A DNA stretch of 64,000 nucleotides from assembly GCA_035578175.1 (NCBI GenBank), contig JAQMRL010000002.1, positions 130,388,171 to 130,452,170 of the forward strand, given 5' to 3'. The stretch comes from Catonia carolina. Taxonomy: Eukaryota > Arthropoda > Insecta > Hemiptera > Achilidae. The position numbers and the translations under genes are program-made. The notes under the pieces were generated by a model, which worked only from the letters and a program-made list of their open reading frames with translations, was not told where the DNA came from and did not search any database. Shown here one piece after another: positions 32,907 through 44,692 of this stretch. Positions within the stretch are counted from its first letter, which is position 1, and each line of letters opens with the position of its first letter.

Positions 32907-33839
32907 TTTTTTTTTCTCTTTAATTTTTTATTTACAACTGTAAAATGTTACAACAAGCAAATGTGATGATTATCGTGATTAAGTAAATGACATGATAGGC
33001 ATGAGAGGGGTAGGGCCCCCATTGGTGCCTCCCCAAGAATGAAATTTGTATATCAAATTAGCATGTCTCTACTCCAGCGTCTTTTAAGGCGTCTAGGAGG
33101 ATTATCAGGTAAATGGACGGAGGAAGTGAACGCACCAGGGGGTTCTCGTGTTCGTGTGACTTGTCGTGAAAGCGTTTGTATAGGTATTCAATGGAATTTT
33201 GTACAAGTGGTGTTTTCAAATCTGCATGTAAGGTTTTGTTGCTAACGTAAAGAGGTGATTTTGCTATAAGGCGTAATGTTTTTGACTGGAATGCTTGAAT
33301 TCGTTGCAAGTTAGAGGGTTTGGTTGAACCGTAGATTTGGGATCCGTAGGTCCAAATAGGTTTCAAAAGAGAACAATATATGCGTAATTTTTGTGCCATT
33401 GGTAATTTTGATCGTTTGTGAAGTAGGGAATATAGAAGTTTAAGTCGGGAATTCAGTAATAAACGTTTCCGTTTGATATGTGTGCCCCAAGTTAGTCGTT
33501 TATCAAAAGTCAGACCGAGATACTTGACCGTATCTGTTTTTCTGAGAGGTTCATTGTCTATGTATACTGGTGGGCAATCACCATGACGCAGTGTGAAAGT
33601 CACGTGAAGGGATTTTGTCGTATTAAGTTTTATTTTCCATGTTTTACACCATTCGTGTATAAGATTGAGATGATGTTGGAGTGTTAGTGAAGCGTGTATA
33701 GAGTTTTGGTCGCGGGCTAATATCGCTGTGTCGTCAGCGTAGGTAGCAGTGAGGGTCTGGGGTAGGGTCGGTAGGTCTGAAGTGTATACAGAATAGAGAA
33801 GTGGGGCTAAAATTGAGCCTGAGGCACGCCGGCTAAGAC
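32907..33839 (-). mobile_element. 5'-truncated Jockey-like LINE with 8-bp target duplication
   Basis: GCTAAAAA at 32899-32906 and 33840-33847 flanks the insertion. The minus-strand 3' end is an A-rich tail at 32907-32920, preceded by a 3' UTR containing GGGGAGGCACCAATGGGGG. The 5' end begins inside the RT domain, as usual for incomplete reverse transcription. Confidence 0.82.
33058..33838 (-). pseudogene. Jockey-like reverse transcriptase fragment
   Basis: The minus-strand frame reads VLAGVPQAQF, then a stop, then continues with LPTLPQTLTATYADDTAILARD, which carries the YADD-type active site of Jockey LINEs. It goes on as HEWCKTWKIKLNTTKSLHVTFTLRHGD, then KYLGLTFDKRLTWGTHI, LLKPIWTYGSQIYGST and the C-terminal Jockey block RLIAKSPLYVSNKTLHADL, ending DAGVETC. 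Apart from the stop after QAQF and a frame break near 33604 it is well preserved. The fingers subdomain and the whole endonuclease are missing because of 5' truncation. Confidence 0.88.
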
Positions 33840-33849
33840 GCTAAAAATG

Positions 33850-34205
33850 TTATGAAAATCATTTCTTTTATACAATTTTATCAGAAAGAACAAGAAATTG
33901 CAAATTTACAAGGCTATTAATTTACATCAATTTAAAACCATTCGCAAAGTTAATTAGAGTAAATTAATATAATTGATGAATTCATGTTCTTAAATTAGTC
34001 CTTCTACGTTGAAAAAAAAAACACTTAATTTAAGAACAAACTATTCGACATTTCATTTTCACTGGTAACTCTTATGGTTTAATTATATACGGTATATTTT
34101 ATGAACAAAGAAGTTTTTTTTGTATTCTGACCAAAGTTTTTACGTGTTTACTTGGTTTATTCAGTAGCATAATTTCTTCTTACTTTCATTTTTAGTTATT
34201 TGTCT
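33850..34205. other. Unannotated stretch
   Basis: Nothing recognised. Confidence 0.3.
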
Positions 34206-34206
34206 T

Positions 34207-34610
34207 GTTGTTGTTTAGGTCATCAGCCGAAAGGCTGGTTTGAAACTTTAGAAGATTTAATAAGTAAAACGAAGAGTGTGGTGGTTTACCTTCGTCACTG
34301 AGTGAAAAAGTATGCTTATCAGTATGCCAGGACCTTCAAATAGCATCTTCTTTCCACCCTGCAAATGACACCTTCATTTCATTCACCAAAAGTCTGGCTG
34401 TAATATGAAATTTATTATTCTCAGAGGAGATAATTCTGACTGGTGTCTTTTATAACTCTACCTCTTCTGTTGTTAAATGCTTCAGTTATAATTAACTGAC
34501 CGTGTGTAAGAAACAAAACTATTTTTGTAGCCTGGCATTAGCATTTCGTGTACTAATAATTTAACACTCCACCTGCCTGTTATGGGCAAAATACGATATT
34601 ATACGGTAGA
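34207..34610 (+). repeat. Interspersed repeat R2, long copy
   Basis: TTGTTTAGGTCATCAGCCGA at the start and CACTCCACCTGCCTGTTATG near the end define about 400 bp. Best copy for comparing with 12198, 45189, 58285 (minus) and 62937. Confidence 0.85.
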
Positions 34611-34865
34611 TTTATAATAGAGAATAGAATAGTTGGGAGTGGGAATACTAGTTAACGTTCGGAAGTATTCCTCTACTAAATTAGCTGTGCTGATCAAGGT
34701 TTGTCCATGAATTTTCTTGGTTCTTCAAGGTGTAATGCCAAAAGGTTCCTTTTCCCATGGATTTTATTTTACGTGACAGTAAAGATCTATTTATTTAAAA
34801 ACCAAAAAAACATTTCTTTCTGTAAACTTTTCTGTGTTATGTGAACTTCTAATAAAACAAGTTAT

Positions 34866-34998
34866 GAGGTCTTGGGTTCGAATCCCACTCAGGCACGGCA
34901 AATTTTCATACGTTACAAAAAAATCATTTCATCCTTCACAGTTACAACCCAACGTCGTCGCTAATGACCACTGTAGTTGATGCGACGTTAAATAAACA
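34866..34998 (+). mobile_element. SINE family A, 5'-truncated
   Basis: Begins at GGTCTTGGGTTCGAATCCC (B box) and continues with TTTTCATACGTTACAAAAA and the complete tail ATGCGACGTTAAATAAACAAAG. This copy shows the uninterrupted tail used to read the piggyBac insertion at 8890-10047. Confidence 0.87.
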
Positions 34999-35590
34999 AA
35001 GAAAAAAAATTAAGTCACATTCATTGAATTTAGACACATAATATACAAACTTGTTTACAAAATACGGAAAGAAACGTAGAATTTGTTTCGTGAGTGGTTA
35101 TTAACGTTGTTGGTCGGGTAACATTCTTCAGTAGGTAGTTAGACAGGAGGTTAAAAAAAAACCTTAAATGATTAAGTTGTCAGAAAGTTGAAAATTGTTT
35201 TGAATCATGAATACCTGTTGAGTTGCGTGTGATGTTGTCTTTTCCTGATAATGTAAATTTCTTGAAGAGTTAGAAAACATAATATCCCTTATTATTGTTT
35301 TATTTTTTAACGTTCAATGCTTTCAAAAAATTTTCGTTAGCAATTTTATTATTTTTGAATAGGCTAATATACAGTAATTTTTGCACATATTTTAAAAATG
35401 AGGTCGTTGAACAGTATACAAAGCACCCCTGAATAAATACAGCAATTTGAAAATGTTCGGTCGCATTCTTTACGGTAAGGACCATAGCACGAGCTTGGTA
35501 GTAATATTTTTATTTTTACGCCTAAAAATCTGTAAAAATAATCCCAAATTCCCGTATGAATCAAAGAATAGGTGACAATTTCTAAATTTT
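34999..35590. other. Unannotated stretch
   Basis: Nothing recognised. Confidence 0.3.
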
Positions 35591-36493
35591 ACTTTCTCTT
35601 GCTGTGTATGAAATGTAGGTAAGGAAATTTATGTTTTAATATCAGTTTTTAAAGTCGGTTTTTCATCGGAAATACTCGTTTTCAGGTTACTTGAGCCCAA
35701 AAAACATGTTGTGACCGTTTGGTCTGAGTGTGTGGTGTCTGACTATGAACAAAATATTATTCAAGAACGGAATATTGTATTAAGTTAAAACTTTGAACTT
35801 AGTTTAGGTATTATGGGGGACCCAACATGAACATTTACATCAAAATCGGTTAATCGGAAGTAGCAGTTTGTGCAATTTTTCACTTTTTTGCGAATTTTTC
35901 TAAAACGGCTCCTATGATTTTCGTTAAAATCGCCTCGTGTACTATATTTTTGTGCTCTAAGCGGAATATTTGCTGAAATTCTGTGGGCGGCTGAGCTCTT
36001 GTAGAAAAGAATGAGTTTTTTTAAGATTGCGGTCTTAATATGACTCTAGCACAAAAGTGTAAAAATTAAAGTTGTAAAACATTTAAAATTATTTTTTTTA
36101 TTTTTTTTTTGGTATAACACTTAGTTTAGCGTCAATTAGTGATTTTTTCCTGTTTTGCTCATAAAAATTTTGCTCATCTGTATGGAATAAAAGTGGGATT
36201 TCTTAAAATTCCGGCCTTAGTATGAATTTTATGATAAAAATTTATATAATAAATAAAAGGATCTACAACTTTTATTTCAAGCATTTTTTTGTACAGAACC
36301 TACTTTAGCGTCAATTACTGATTTCTCGTATTTTTAAGTTCTACAGAGGTTGATTTCATTTTGCGTCATTTAATCGTGATTAAAATTAGGGTAAGTTTTT
36401 CATTTGACCTTGTTTACTAATGATTACTCATAGGTTATGTTTTTTTATTATTTACATTTGCAAGAGAAAGTCGTGTAAGTATTTCACACCAGA
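35591..36493 (+). mobile_element. HINE/DINE-1-like element, diverged full-length copy 4
   Basis: Starts ACTTTCTCTTGC and ends GCAAGAGAAAGTCGTGTAAG, then TATTTCACACCAGA. The TG block is short (GTCTGAGTGTGTGGTGTCTG). More diverged than copies 1, 3 and 7, hence older. Confidence 0.75.
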
Positions 36494-36929
36494 TTCTTAT
36501 AATTTCCTGATTACTCAATTAAAATAACTATTAATCACTTGTGTTAAAAATAATTATGTGAATGATCGCGGATAAATCCGTATTTTTGTTTCTTGTTCTA
36601 TTTCTAGAACTATTTTTTATAGCAGTAGATTAATCTGGTTTACTTTTTTTTGGAAATTTTTATCACTAGCTTCAGACTTAGACTTGCGAATTTATTCACA
36701 CAATAAACTAATTTATTCGTAAAAACCAATTTCACAATTACATTGTACTTGTAGTCATATATCACGATACCTTGTATCATTACTATTTATGTAATGAGAT
36801 ATGCATTGCTATTTGCGGATGTATGTGCCTTAATTGCTATTTATGTACCTCAATGCACCTCAAAGGAGAGTGAAGATGAGCTTCAAAGTTAATGTTTTAA
36901 ATGATTTATGTAAAAATTATAATTTACGA
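36494..36929. other. Unannotated stretch
   Basis: Nothing recognised. Confidence 0.3.
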
Positions 36930-37588
36930 GTTTCGATTGCTAAATCAAAGGTATGGCATTTAGAGGGAAGTATCCCACTCGTTCAAAGATTGTTTTAGAC
37001 AATGTAGTATTAGATCAAGTGTCTCACTATAACTATCTGGTCTGCGATTTGAGCTTTGATAGGGACTTGGATGTCGAAAATAAAATAAATAAATTCCAAG
37101 CTATTTGTGGTACCATTAATAGGACACTGGGTAACAGAGCTAGAACAGACAGTAGTGAAGTTCTACAAGGTAATGGCAGCCCCAGTTCTTCTTTATGGAA
37201 GTGAGTCATGGGTTACCACAAAACGCCAAGAAAGTAGGATCCAAGCAGCTGAAATGAGGCTTTTAAGAAGGGTGAAGGGCTGCTCGAGGCTGGATCTAGT
37301 ACATAACGAAGAAATTAGTAACGAAGATCCGAGTTGGGTGTATTTAGCTTGAATGAAAAAGTGGAGGAGTGCCGGAATCAATGGAGGCAACATTTGGAAC
37401 GGATGACAGAAGAGAGAATGCCTCTAAAAGTGACGGAATATGTTCCAGTTGGAAGAAGGGAGGTGTGAAGACCTCGAAGAAGATGGCAGTAGTCGAGTGT
37501 ACGGGCTGGAGTGTCTCGTGTTTGTGTAGGATTGTTTGTGAGTTCGGAACAGGCTTATGCCTAATCCTTGATAGTAAGAAGAAGAAGA
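36930..37588 (+). pseudogene. LINE reverse-transcriptase C-terminal relic with (GAA)n tail
   Basis: Plus-strand peptides in alternating frames include PTRSKIVLDNVVLDQVSHYNYL, then VVKFYKVMAAPVLLYGSESW, RIQAAEMRLLRRVKGCSRLD and EECRNQWRQHLERMTEERMPL. These are the post-active-site and C-terminal blocks of an RTE-like LINE. It ends at GTAAGAAGAAGAAGAT (37575-37590), a trinucleotide tail. 5' truncated before the FADD motif and frameshifted at least twice. Confidence 0.82.
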
Positions 37589-38634
37589 TATGCATCTAAA
37601 TAAACGATTTCCATCACCAAAACGATCCTTCAAAACAAACTGAACTTCACAACGTCGCCACCATATTAGTAGCACCAACGAAACTTTAATTCAATTATTT
37701 AATTACTTACTTCCCAAAATCTCGAAAAAATTGTGAAAAAACGGCTTTTACTAAATTTTTTACAGAATCCTTAAAGTGTCTACTTTATAACTATGTAAAA
37801 ATTTTTATATAAGTTTGTAGAAGTGTGTATTTAAGGATAAACCGAACCTCCATTTAAAATACATTGGACAATATTTTAAGTTTCAAATATAAGTGAAGGT
37901 AAGTGGACTTAACAATATTTTCTTAGAAGGGAGTAGTGTTTTTGAGAAATGCATTTGTCATTTAAGGAAACAATTGTTGTATAAGGAAAATCCATTAAAT
38001 TTATAACACCTGTTTATTTCTCCGTTTAATTATTCTTGATTAATTCACAAAGCCTAGCGATTAAAACTAGCTTTACTTACATTAATTAGCAGTTTACTTA
38101 TATTATTGAAGTTTGCAACACGTACATAAATGTTTAAGTAAGAAAGACTAAATATAAGATGACATTACAAAGATTTTGATGTGATATTTTCTTGAAATAT
38201 ATTTTGTAAACTAGGGTTTACAAAATATATTTACTTACCGACTACCAGTCGGTAAGCTTTTCGTGTGAAATGGGAAAATTTTTGGTATTTGTTCACATTT
38301 TTACTTAGTATTACTGGTGAAAATGCGTGTGCAATAAATCTGTGAGATAAATTGGTTATAATATTTGTTCTTTACGTTGGTAGTCTATGTCACATACTAT
38401 CTTAAATATCTATTTTCAATAATAATAATTTATTCGTAGGTAATATTTTTTTGTCTGTATAAAACTTCCTGTGTGTCTGTGCATCTACAAAAGGTATTTA
38501 AAAGTTTATTTATTGATTTTTTTAAAGACGATAACGATTTATCTTTTTGATAAATTGGAGCAATTTTTCCCCCAATTTATCATTCCGTTTGTATCGGCTG
38601 TACAGAAAACTTTAGAGAGAAATAGATTTTTTTT
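37589..38634. other. Unannotated AT-rich stretch
   Basis: Small ORFs only; nothing recognised. Confidence 0.3.
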
Positions 38635-39293
38635 ACTTTTCTCTTGTCCAAGGCTATATGAAATAAGGAGGAAAAGTACTTTTTTCTCGATGTTTTTTCA
38701 AAGTAACATTTTCATCGAAAATACACGTTCTCAGGTCCCTTGAACCCAAAACCCATGTTATTACCGTTTGGTGTGTGTACGTGCGCGCACTTGTGCGTGA
38801 AAAATACCTCAAAAACGGAATATCGTACTATTTTGAAACTGTAAACTTGTTAGACACCATTAAGGGAACCGACACGAACATTTTTATAAAATTTGGTCAA
38901 CCGGAAGTAGAAGTTTATTCGTGTAATTTTTCACTTTTAAAAAATTTCCTCAAAAACCGATTTTATTTAAAATCCCTCAAGTACTCAATTTTTGAGCTCT
39001 ACAAGATGGGATAAGCATGCTACTGAAATTCGTGTGGGGGAGGGGTGCTCTTGTAAAATTTTTAAAAAAATTGCGGCATCAGTATGAATTTTACAAAAAA
39101 AATTATGTACTAATCAATTTTGTAGAAAATGAAAAACCTACAACTTTATTTCAACTTTTTTTCTATAGAGCTTAGTTAAGCGTAAATCCGTGATTTTCAA
39201 TATTTTTCTCATTAAAATCTTAGTCCAACAGAGGTGATTTTTATTTAGGGTCATTCACTCATGATTAATGTTAGGGGCCGTAACATTTTCATA

Positions 39294-39475
39294 TTCGGCC
39301 CGTTGGGGTAGTGGTTAGCGAAACTAGCTTCTACGCCGGGCCTCCAGGTTCGATTCCCGGTCAGCATCTTTCATAAGACGGTCTGGCATTTTTCATCACT
39401 GATTTTCATTTATCATAATTCTCCACCGTCTGCACTAGCAGAAATTGCAAAGTAGTCTGACGTAAAACCAAAACA
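39294..39475 (+). mobile_element. tRNA-headed SINE, family C, best-preserved head
   Basis: GGCCCGTTGGGGTAGTGGTT carries the A-box region and GGTTCGATTCCCGG the B box (39347-39360). The tail has TCTGCACTAGCAGAAATTGC and GTAGTCTGACG. It looks like a tRNA gene over the first 75 bp, but the tail and copy number show it is a SINE. Confidence 0.88.
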
Positions 39476-39496
39476 AAAAAATTAAAATTAGGTTAT

Positions 39497-39664
39497 GCCT
39501 CCGTTGCGTAGTATTTAGAGAAAACCTACCACGAGGAGGTCCCGGGTTCGATTCCCGGTCAGGGTCTAAAAATTTTCACAAGTTTAAACCCACTGTTCTC
39601 GATATATCACCCACCGTAGTTGCAAATATCCAAGCAGTTGTTGGGACTTTCAATAAAAAAAAAA
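39497..39664 (+). mobile_element. tRNA-headed SINE, family B, with 12-bp target duplication
   Basis: AAATTAGGTTAT is repeated at 39485-39496 and 39665-39676. The head is GCCTCCGTTGCGTAGTATTT, the B box GGTTCGATTCCCGG, and the tail contains CCACCGTAGTTGCAAATATC and ends in an A run. Confidence 0.92.
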
Positions 39665-39680
39665 AAATTAGGTTATTTTT

Positions 39681-39900
39681 TCATGGCCTTCGGGCCAGCC
39701 CAGTCAGTCAGCTGGTAGTAAGTCGCTATTATTTGTTAAGAAACACCGGTTGGGCAAGCGACTTTGTATGGTGACCAGCTGACAGCCATCCGTGAACAAA
39801 CTCTACTGGAGGTCCCTGTTCAATAATACAGCAAAAACAGCGATCAAATTGGGTAGTTGTCAATAATGTACAGTTCCCGGTAACAAATAAAAGCTAAAAA
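39681..39900 (+). repeat. Interspersed repeat R3
   Basis: ATGGCCTTCGGGCCAGCCCA at the start and CAGTTCCCGGTAACAAATAA at the end. GGTTGGGCAAGCGACTTTG is in the middle. Closely matches 57559-57790. Confidence 0.85.
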
Positions 39901-39929
39901 ATTTTTTTTTTTCTTTTTACATTGTTTAT

Positions 39930-40172
39930 TCGTGTCAGCCGTTTAACAGCTGATCTTTTATTCCATGGTTCAAATCCTAGTAAAGGTAATTACTTTTATA
40001 CGGATTCAATTAATAGAAACAGTTATCTGTGTACCCCGGTGGGTTTAATTAATCATACTCCACTAGGAATGGTCGGCCTGAGTCTGTACAAGATTAAACC
40101 CACCTCATTTTACAAGTCATTCATATTATCCTCATTTCATTTTTTCATGGGAATACATATTCTTTTTAAGTA
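39930..40172 (+). mobile_element. SINE family D, 5'-shortened
   Basis: Starts within the head (GTCAGCCGTTTAACAGCTGA), has the B box GGTTCAAATCC and the body GGAATGGTCGGCCTGAGTCTG. The 3' end stops after the TCATTTCATT block. Confidence 0.8.
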
Positions 40173-40273
40173 AACATATTTTAACGTATACACATTAGCG
40201 ATTATTAAAAAGTGATTATGTTTTTCATTATTTACATTGGAAAGGGAAAGTCGAGTTAGTGTTTCACACCAGA

Positions 40274-40929
40274 TTTTTACGTTTAGAATACTAAATAACT
40301 CTGGTTAAACTGAACGCAATTATCGTAGTTCTGTTGTAGAAAATTTCTCATAATATAAACATTGATTAAGAATTAACATTAAATGTTTATTTAGTTGTAG
40401 CTTTTATTGTTTTGTGATTCTAAAAGGATAGTTAGGCTTACTGTTCCACAGGTGGAGATCTACCTTGGCTAATTAAAATTTTCCGTGTCCCTGTTATTCA
40501 AGGTTCGTTACTGCTCGGTGTTTTTTGATTTGTTGAGTAGCTTTTATTAGTCAGTAATTGTCTCGGTTTTTTTTTTACTGCATCTGTTTCAGTGACTTAA
40601 CAATCGGCTGTAATTATCGCAGTAATTCTATTGTAAATGAATCGTACTAAAATGAGTAATAATGTTTTTCCGCAATTAATTTTATTTATTTAAATATTTC
40701 AGTTCAAAATGACGCAATGTAAATAAACCTTTTGTTAAAATTTTAGCCTGAATTTTTTTATTCTGTTCAAAGATGCATCATTTCTTATTGTGTTATGCTT
40801 ATTATTACCTACCGGATATTATTTTTGGTTTAGAAAACAGGAATTGCAATTTACTGTGACAATCTAGTTCAATTTTAAAGGGTACCGGTGAACAAAAAAA
40901 TTATTTTTTAGGTTTTAGCACTAACATAC
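40274..40929. other. Unannotated stretch
   Basis: Nothing recognised. Confidence 0.3.
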
Positions 40930-41284
40930 AGGGTTTAAATTAGTTCTGGATTACCCCAAGGTTGTATATTAAGTCCGTTTTCGTATACTTTATATACTTA
41001 TTATCTACCAGAGAGCAACAACATGAAAATCGCTACTTTTACTGATGACACATCTTTATTAGCAACAGATGACTCAACCTTTCAGGCTGCTAAGAATCTA
41101 CAGGACCATTTGAGTATAATTAAAAACTGGTGCAAAAAATTAAAGGTCAAGGGTAAATGATGACAAAACGAGACATGTACATTTACTTTTATGAAAGATA
41201 CTTACCCAAAAAAACGAGTGTACGATGAACTAGTTCCTCATTCGGAATACACTTAAATCAACGCCTTACATGGTTCAAACAAAA

Positions 41285-42199
41285 CGGGTGTCCCACGAAG
41301 AGGGTGTTATTTTTGAATTAATATGCCGGACGTATCACACACTCTACATCTGGAAACTTTACAAATTATAATAAATAGATACATAAAAAGGTACCCTCGA
41401 GTTTCATTTGCTTATGATTAATCAAAACAAAATGGCAGAACAAGAAAATAATATAAAAAATGAACAATAATCTTGTGGATTGAAAAAGAACTGCTGTTGA
41501 TATATCGGCAATTTTCAAAAACGCTTATGACTGATTTTCGTTTCGTTGCTATCATTGCATAGCTATTGATGGAAATCAGTTCGAATAAAGGTTAATGAAG
41601 CAAATTGTGTTTATTAATAAATAACCCACCGGGTTGGTCTAGAGGTAAAGTCGTCACCGTGAGTCAGCTATTTAACAGCTGATTTTCGGACACGAAGGTT
41701 CCTGGTTCAAATCCTAGTAAAGGTAGTTTCTTTTATACGGATTTGAATACTAGACGGTGGTTACCGGTGTACTTTGATGGTTGGGGTTCAATTAACCATA
41801 CTGTCTCAGGAATAGTCGTCCTGGGTCTGTACTAGACTACACCTCAATCACACGTCAGACACATCATCCTCATCTCATTGGGTCATGGGGTTGCTTATTG
41901 TTCTGAATTGAACAGATTGCAACGTACATATTAGGGATAAAAAAAAGTTAATAAATTTATCACTTTCATATTTCTTTCATTTTATTACTTAAGTAAAATT
42001 GTAACAAACCACCAATTTGAAATGGTTATGCAAATAAAATTACTTTCGGCTTTTTATTTTGATTAATCATAAGCAAATGAAACTCGAGAGTATTTTTTTA
42101 CATATTTATTTATTATAACTGTAAAGTTTCCAGTCTGTAGTGTGTGCGATACGTCCGGCATATTAATTCAAAAATAGCAACCACTTCGTGGGACACCCG
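41285..42199. mobile_element. Terminal-inverted-repeat DNA element with ~150-bp arms
   Basis: The left arm CGGGTGTCCCACGAAG through TTGCTTATGATTAATCAAAA (41285-41435) is the imperfect complement of 42050-42199, which ends CTTCGTGGGACACCCG before TA. The central unique part is short (about 41436-41610 and 41960-42045), and a family D SINE sits in it. No transposase frame. The CGGG-type terminus and TA suggest mariner/Tc1 relatives, not proven. Confidence 0.82.
41623..41947 (+). mobile_element. tRNA-headed SINE, family D, full-length reference copy
   Basis: TTAATAAAT is repeated exactly at 41614-41622 and 41948-41956. The A-box region is GGTTGGTCTAGAGG and the B box GGTTCAAATCC is at 41704-41714. 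The body includes CCGGTGTACTTTGATGG and the tail ends GGGATAAAAAAAAG. 325 bp. Confidence 0.93.
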
Positions 42200-42529
42200 G
42201 TATATGGAACACGCAAAAGACTACGGTTGAAACTGGGTAATATGTATTGGATAATGAAAAAATATTTCTGTTATTTTAGAGCATGCTTCTGTTTAGATAA
42301 AGCCAATTGAAACTACTGTGGCCTTATGGGTTACCGCTTTGGGGATCAGCAAAGAAGTAATGACCTTGTCATTATCCAACGATTCCAGTCAAACGTTTTA
42401 CAAATATTAAGTTTCTTTCAGAAAATTTTTGCAAATATTTCCCGGTACGTGACAAATTATACACTTTATAAGGATTTTGTTAGCACTGTTAGAGAAAAAA
42501 ATAAGCAGTTAAATGCAAAATTGTTTAAC

Positions 42530-42775
42530 AACTGATTTTCGGAGACCTGGTTCAAATCCTAGTAAAGGTAGTTACTTTTATGCGGATATGAATACTAGAC
42601 AGTGGTTTCCGCTGTACTGTGATGGTTAGGGTTCAATTAACCATACTATCTTACGAATAGTCGGCCTGGTCTGTACAACACTACACCTCATTTACGTTTC
42701 GTACCTATCATCCTCATCTCATTGGGTCGTGGGGTTGTTTATTGTTCTTAAATTGAACAGATTCCAACGTAAATT
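42530..42775 (+). mobile_element. SINE family D, 5'-truncated
   Basis: Begins AACAACTGATTTTCGGAGAC, then the B box GGTTCAAATCC, the body and the tail GATTCCAACGTAAA. It lies flush against the end of the Jockey relic. Confidence 0.87.
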
Positions 42776-43443
42776 TATTAAAGATTAACAAAAACTAACT
42801 TATTATATATAAACTGGGATGTTAAAAAAATAGTGAGAAACTGTGAATATTCGATAATCTTAAATGCTAAAAATAGATATTTACCTGAGGGTTACGTGGT
42901 TTTTGAATTTGCTTTTTTATATGAAATTTTTTTGTTTACATGAGTGATATTTGACCAGAATTTTGTTACTTTTGCAAAAATATATTTTAATGTTCTTTTA
43001 TACATGTTGATCAACCTGTTTCCAAGTTTTGTAACGAAACCACTACAGCTAATAGTTTATTATCAGCAGTGGTATGTTGTAGAGGTTGTTTGTTCTTTTG
43101 GACTAATTCTTTGATCAATTTTTTCCATCTAAACTTTAACGCTTTTTTTCGGGAAACCTGTACTCTTCAACTTCAGATAACCATATCTCACTTACATGTT
43201 TCTACTTTACAATACGGTTTCTACAACACATTTTCAGGGCATAATCAATGATTTTAGTGTTAATCGTCATTTAGAGTTCATAATTTTTTGATTATGTTGA
43301 ACGGGATGGAGAAAATAAAGCTAATTTTTTCAGCTCTGCACACAGGCCTTATTTTAAAAGTTCTTAAAACTTTTATTTAGTAAACAATATATGAAATTGA
43401 CGCGTTTTACGATAGAAGCAAAAGGGACGTTTTGTTTAAGGGG
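42776..43443. other. Unannotated stretch
   Basis: Nothing recognised. Confidence 0.3.
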
Positions 43444-44129
43444 GGGGGGAGTCTACCTTTTTATGAAAATTTGTTCTATAATTTTGTAATATTTTGCTGA
43501 ACACTACTCAATAGAGTGCATCATACCCAGTTTATAACTTGTAAAAAATTCTCTCAAAGTTAGTTATAGCCCAACGATAGGGGTTGAAATGAGAAAATAG
43601 GGGTTTCGTAGAAAAATCATATGTCTGTGATTTTTAAACTTACAAACTTAAATTTCGTGTCAAACTAAAGAATACATTAGTCTCTACGATGTGTTCGAAC
43701 CTTTTCTTAACATCCCGTCAAAAAATATTTTAAATTATGTATTTAAATTTTGTGAATAACTAATTTATTCAACATAAAATAAAAATGGATAAATAATAGT
43801 TTATGAAAGAAGCTTCTGATACATCATTGTTTATTCCATTACTTTGGTAAACAAAATAAATCCATCATACAACATTATGATTTTTCTTAACTTTCAAAGT
43901 AGCCTACGTAAAATTGTAATTCACGGGAAACAACGAATCAAGTTTTAAGGGGCACCCACCTAATTTACCATGGTAACACTTAAATTATTAATTTTTTTTA
44001 ATGTTTCCAAATTTCGTAGAAAAGAAGTAATTACACTTGTATTCAGAACAATTTTGACCATTTATATTTAGCCAAAAGCAAAATTTGCTGAAGAAAATAG
44101 TTATGTGTTTTTCAAGGTAGACTCCCCCC
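43444..44129. mobile_element. Putative DNA element bounded by a perfect 16-bp inverted repeat
   Basis: GGGGGGAGTCTACCTT at 43444-43459 and its exact complement at 44114-44129. The outward flanks also show AAGGGG/CCCCTTAA similarity, so the true termini may lie further out. No coding frame or target duplication was identified. Confidence 0.55.
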
Positions 44130-44504
44130 ATAAAAAAGATTCATAAAGTTACTTGAACTTAACATGGTCCCCTTAACTTAGCTGCTTCAATCGTAGCACA
44201 TGGCAGTTGTTGGTTTTATGTAAGCTAAATTATGGAATGAAGTCATAAAAAAATTGTAAACAATTTATTCAAAATCTATAATAAATTTTTGTTACATTTG
44301 TGGAAAGATAAATGATCGTGTAAGGACTTAGCTATAGGGTAGCTAACTTAAATTGGGTACAACTTCGTGAAGTACTATCGGTCGTTACTTTCGGGGGCAC
44401 GATGCAACACACTAAACAACTACACTAAATACAGTCTTTTTCTTTTGACACCTTTTCCGTTTTATAACGGAATGCAGTTTCCTTATTTACTGCTTTTTAA
44501 TCTG
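44130..44504. other. Unannotated stretch
   Basis: Nothing recognised. Confidence 0.3.
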
Positions 44505-44692
44505 TGTGTACTTTGCAATCAGTTCAATTTAAAAACAATAAGCAACCCAATGACCCAATAAGATGAGGATGATATGTTGATATGTATAAATGAGGTGTAG
44601 CCTTGTACAGACTCAAGGCGACCATTCCTGAGATATATGACTAATTAAACCTCAAACATCAAAGTACACTGGTAACCATTGACTAAGTATTG
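44505..44692 (-). mobile_element. SINE family D, 3' part
   Basis: Complement of the tail with GGGTTGCTTATTG at about 44535-44550, then CAAGGCGACCATTCC and AGTACACTGGTAACC. The tRNA head is missing. Confidence 0.78.

Larger units (their letters stand above)
38635..40273 (+). mobile_element. HINE/DINE-1-like element copy 5 with four nested insertions
   Basis: Starts ACTTTTCTCTTGTCC and ends with GGAAAGGGAAAGTCGAGTTAG, then TGTTTCACACCAGA. The body is continuous to about 39290. It is then broken by a family C SINE, a family B SINE, an R3 repeat and a family D SINE. Short body pieces (AAATTAGGTTAT, CATTGTTTATTCGTG) remain between them. Confidence 0.75.
40930..42535 (+). pseudogene. Jockey-like LINE relic, interrupted by a nested element
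   Basis: 40930-41284 translates as SSGLPQGCILSPF, then KIATFTDDTSLLATDDSTF with a degraded active site (TDD for ADD), then NWCKKLKVKG and a decayed KYLGL region. After the insertion at 41285-42199 the LINE resumes as ALWVTALG-like sequence, then SNDLVIIQRFQSNVLQIL and ISRYVTNYTLYKDF, the standard Jockey C-terminal blocks, ending about 42535. Frameshifts are frequent. It is a different, older copy from the Jockey fragment at 32907-33839. Its 3' edge abuts a 5'-truncated family D SINE. Confidence 0.8.

Noticed and set aside
39294..39370. Apparent tRNA gene with A and B boxes
   Set aside because: The tail, the copies elsewhere and the imperfect cloverleaf show that it is the head of a SINE.
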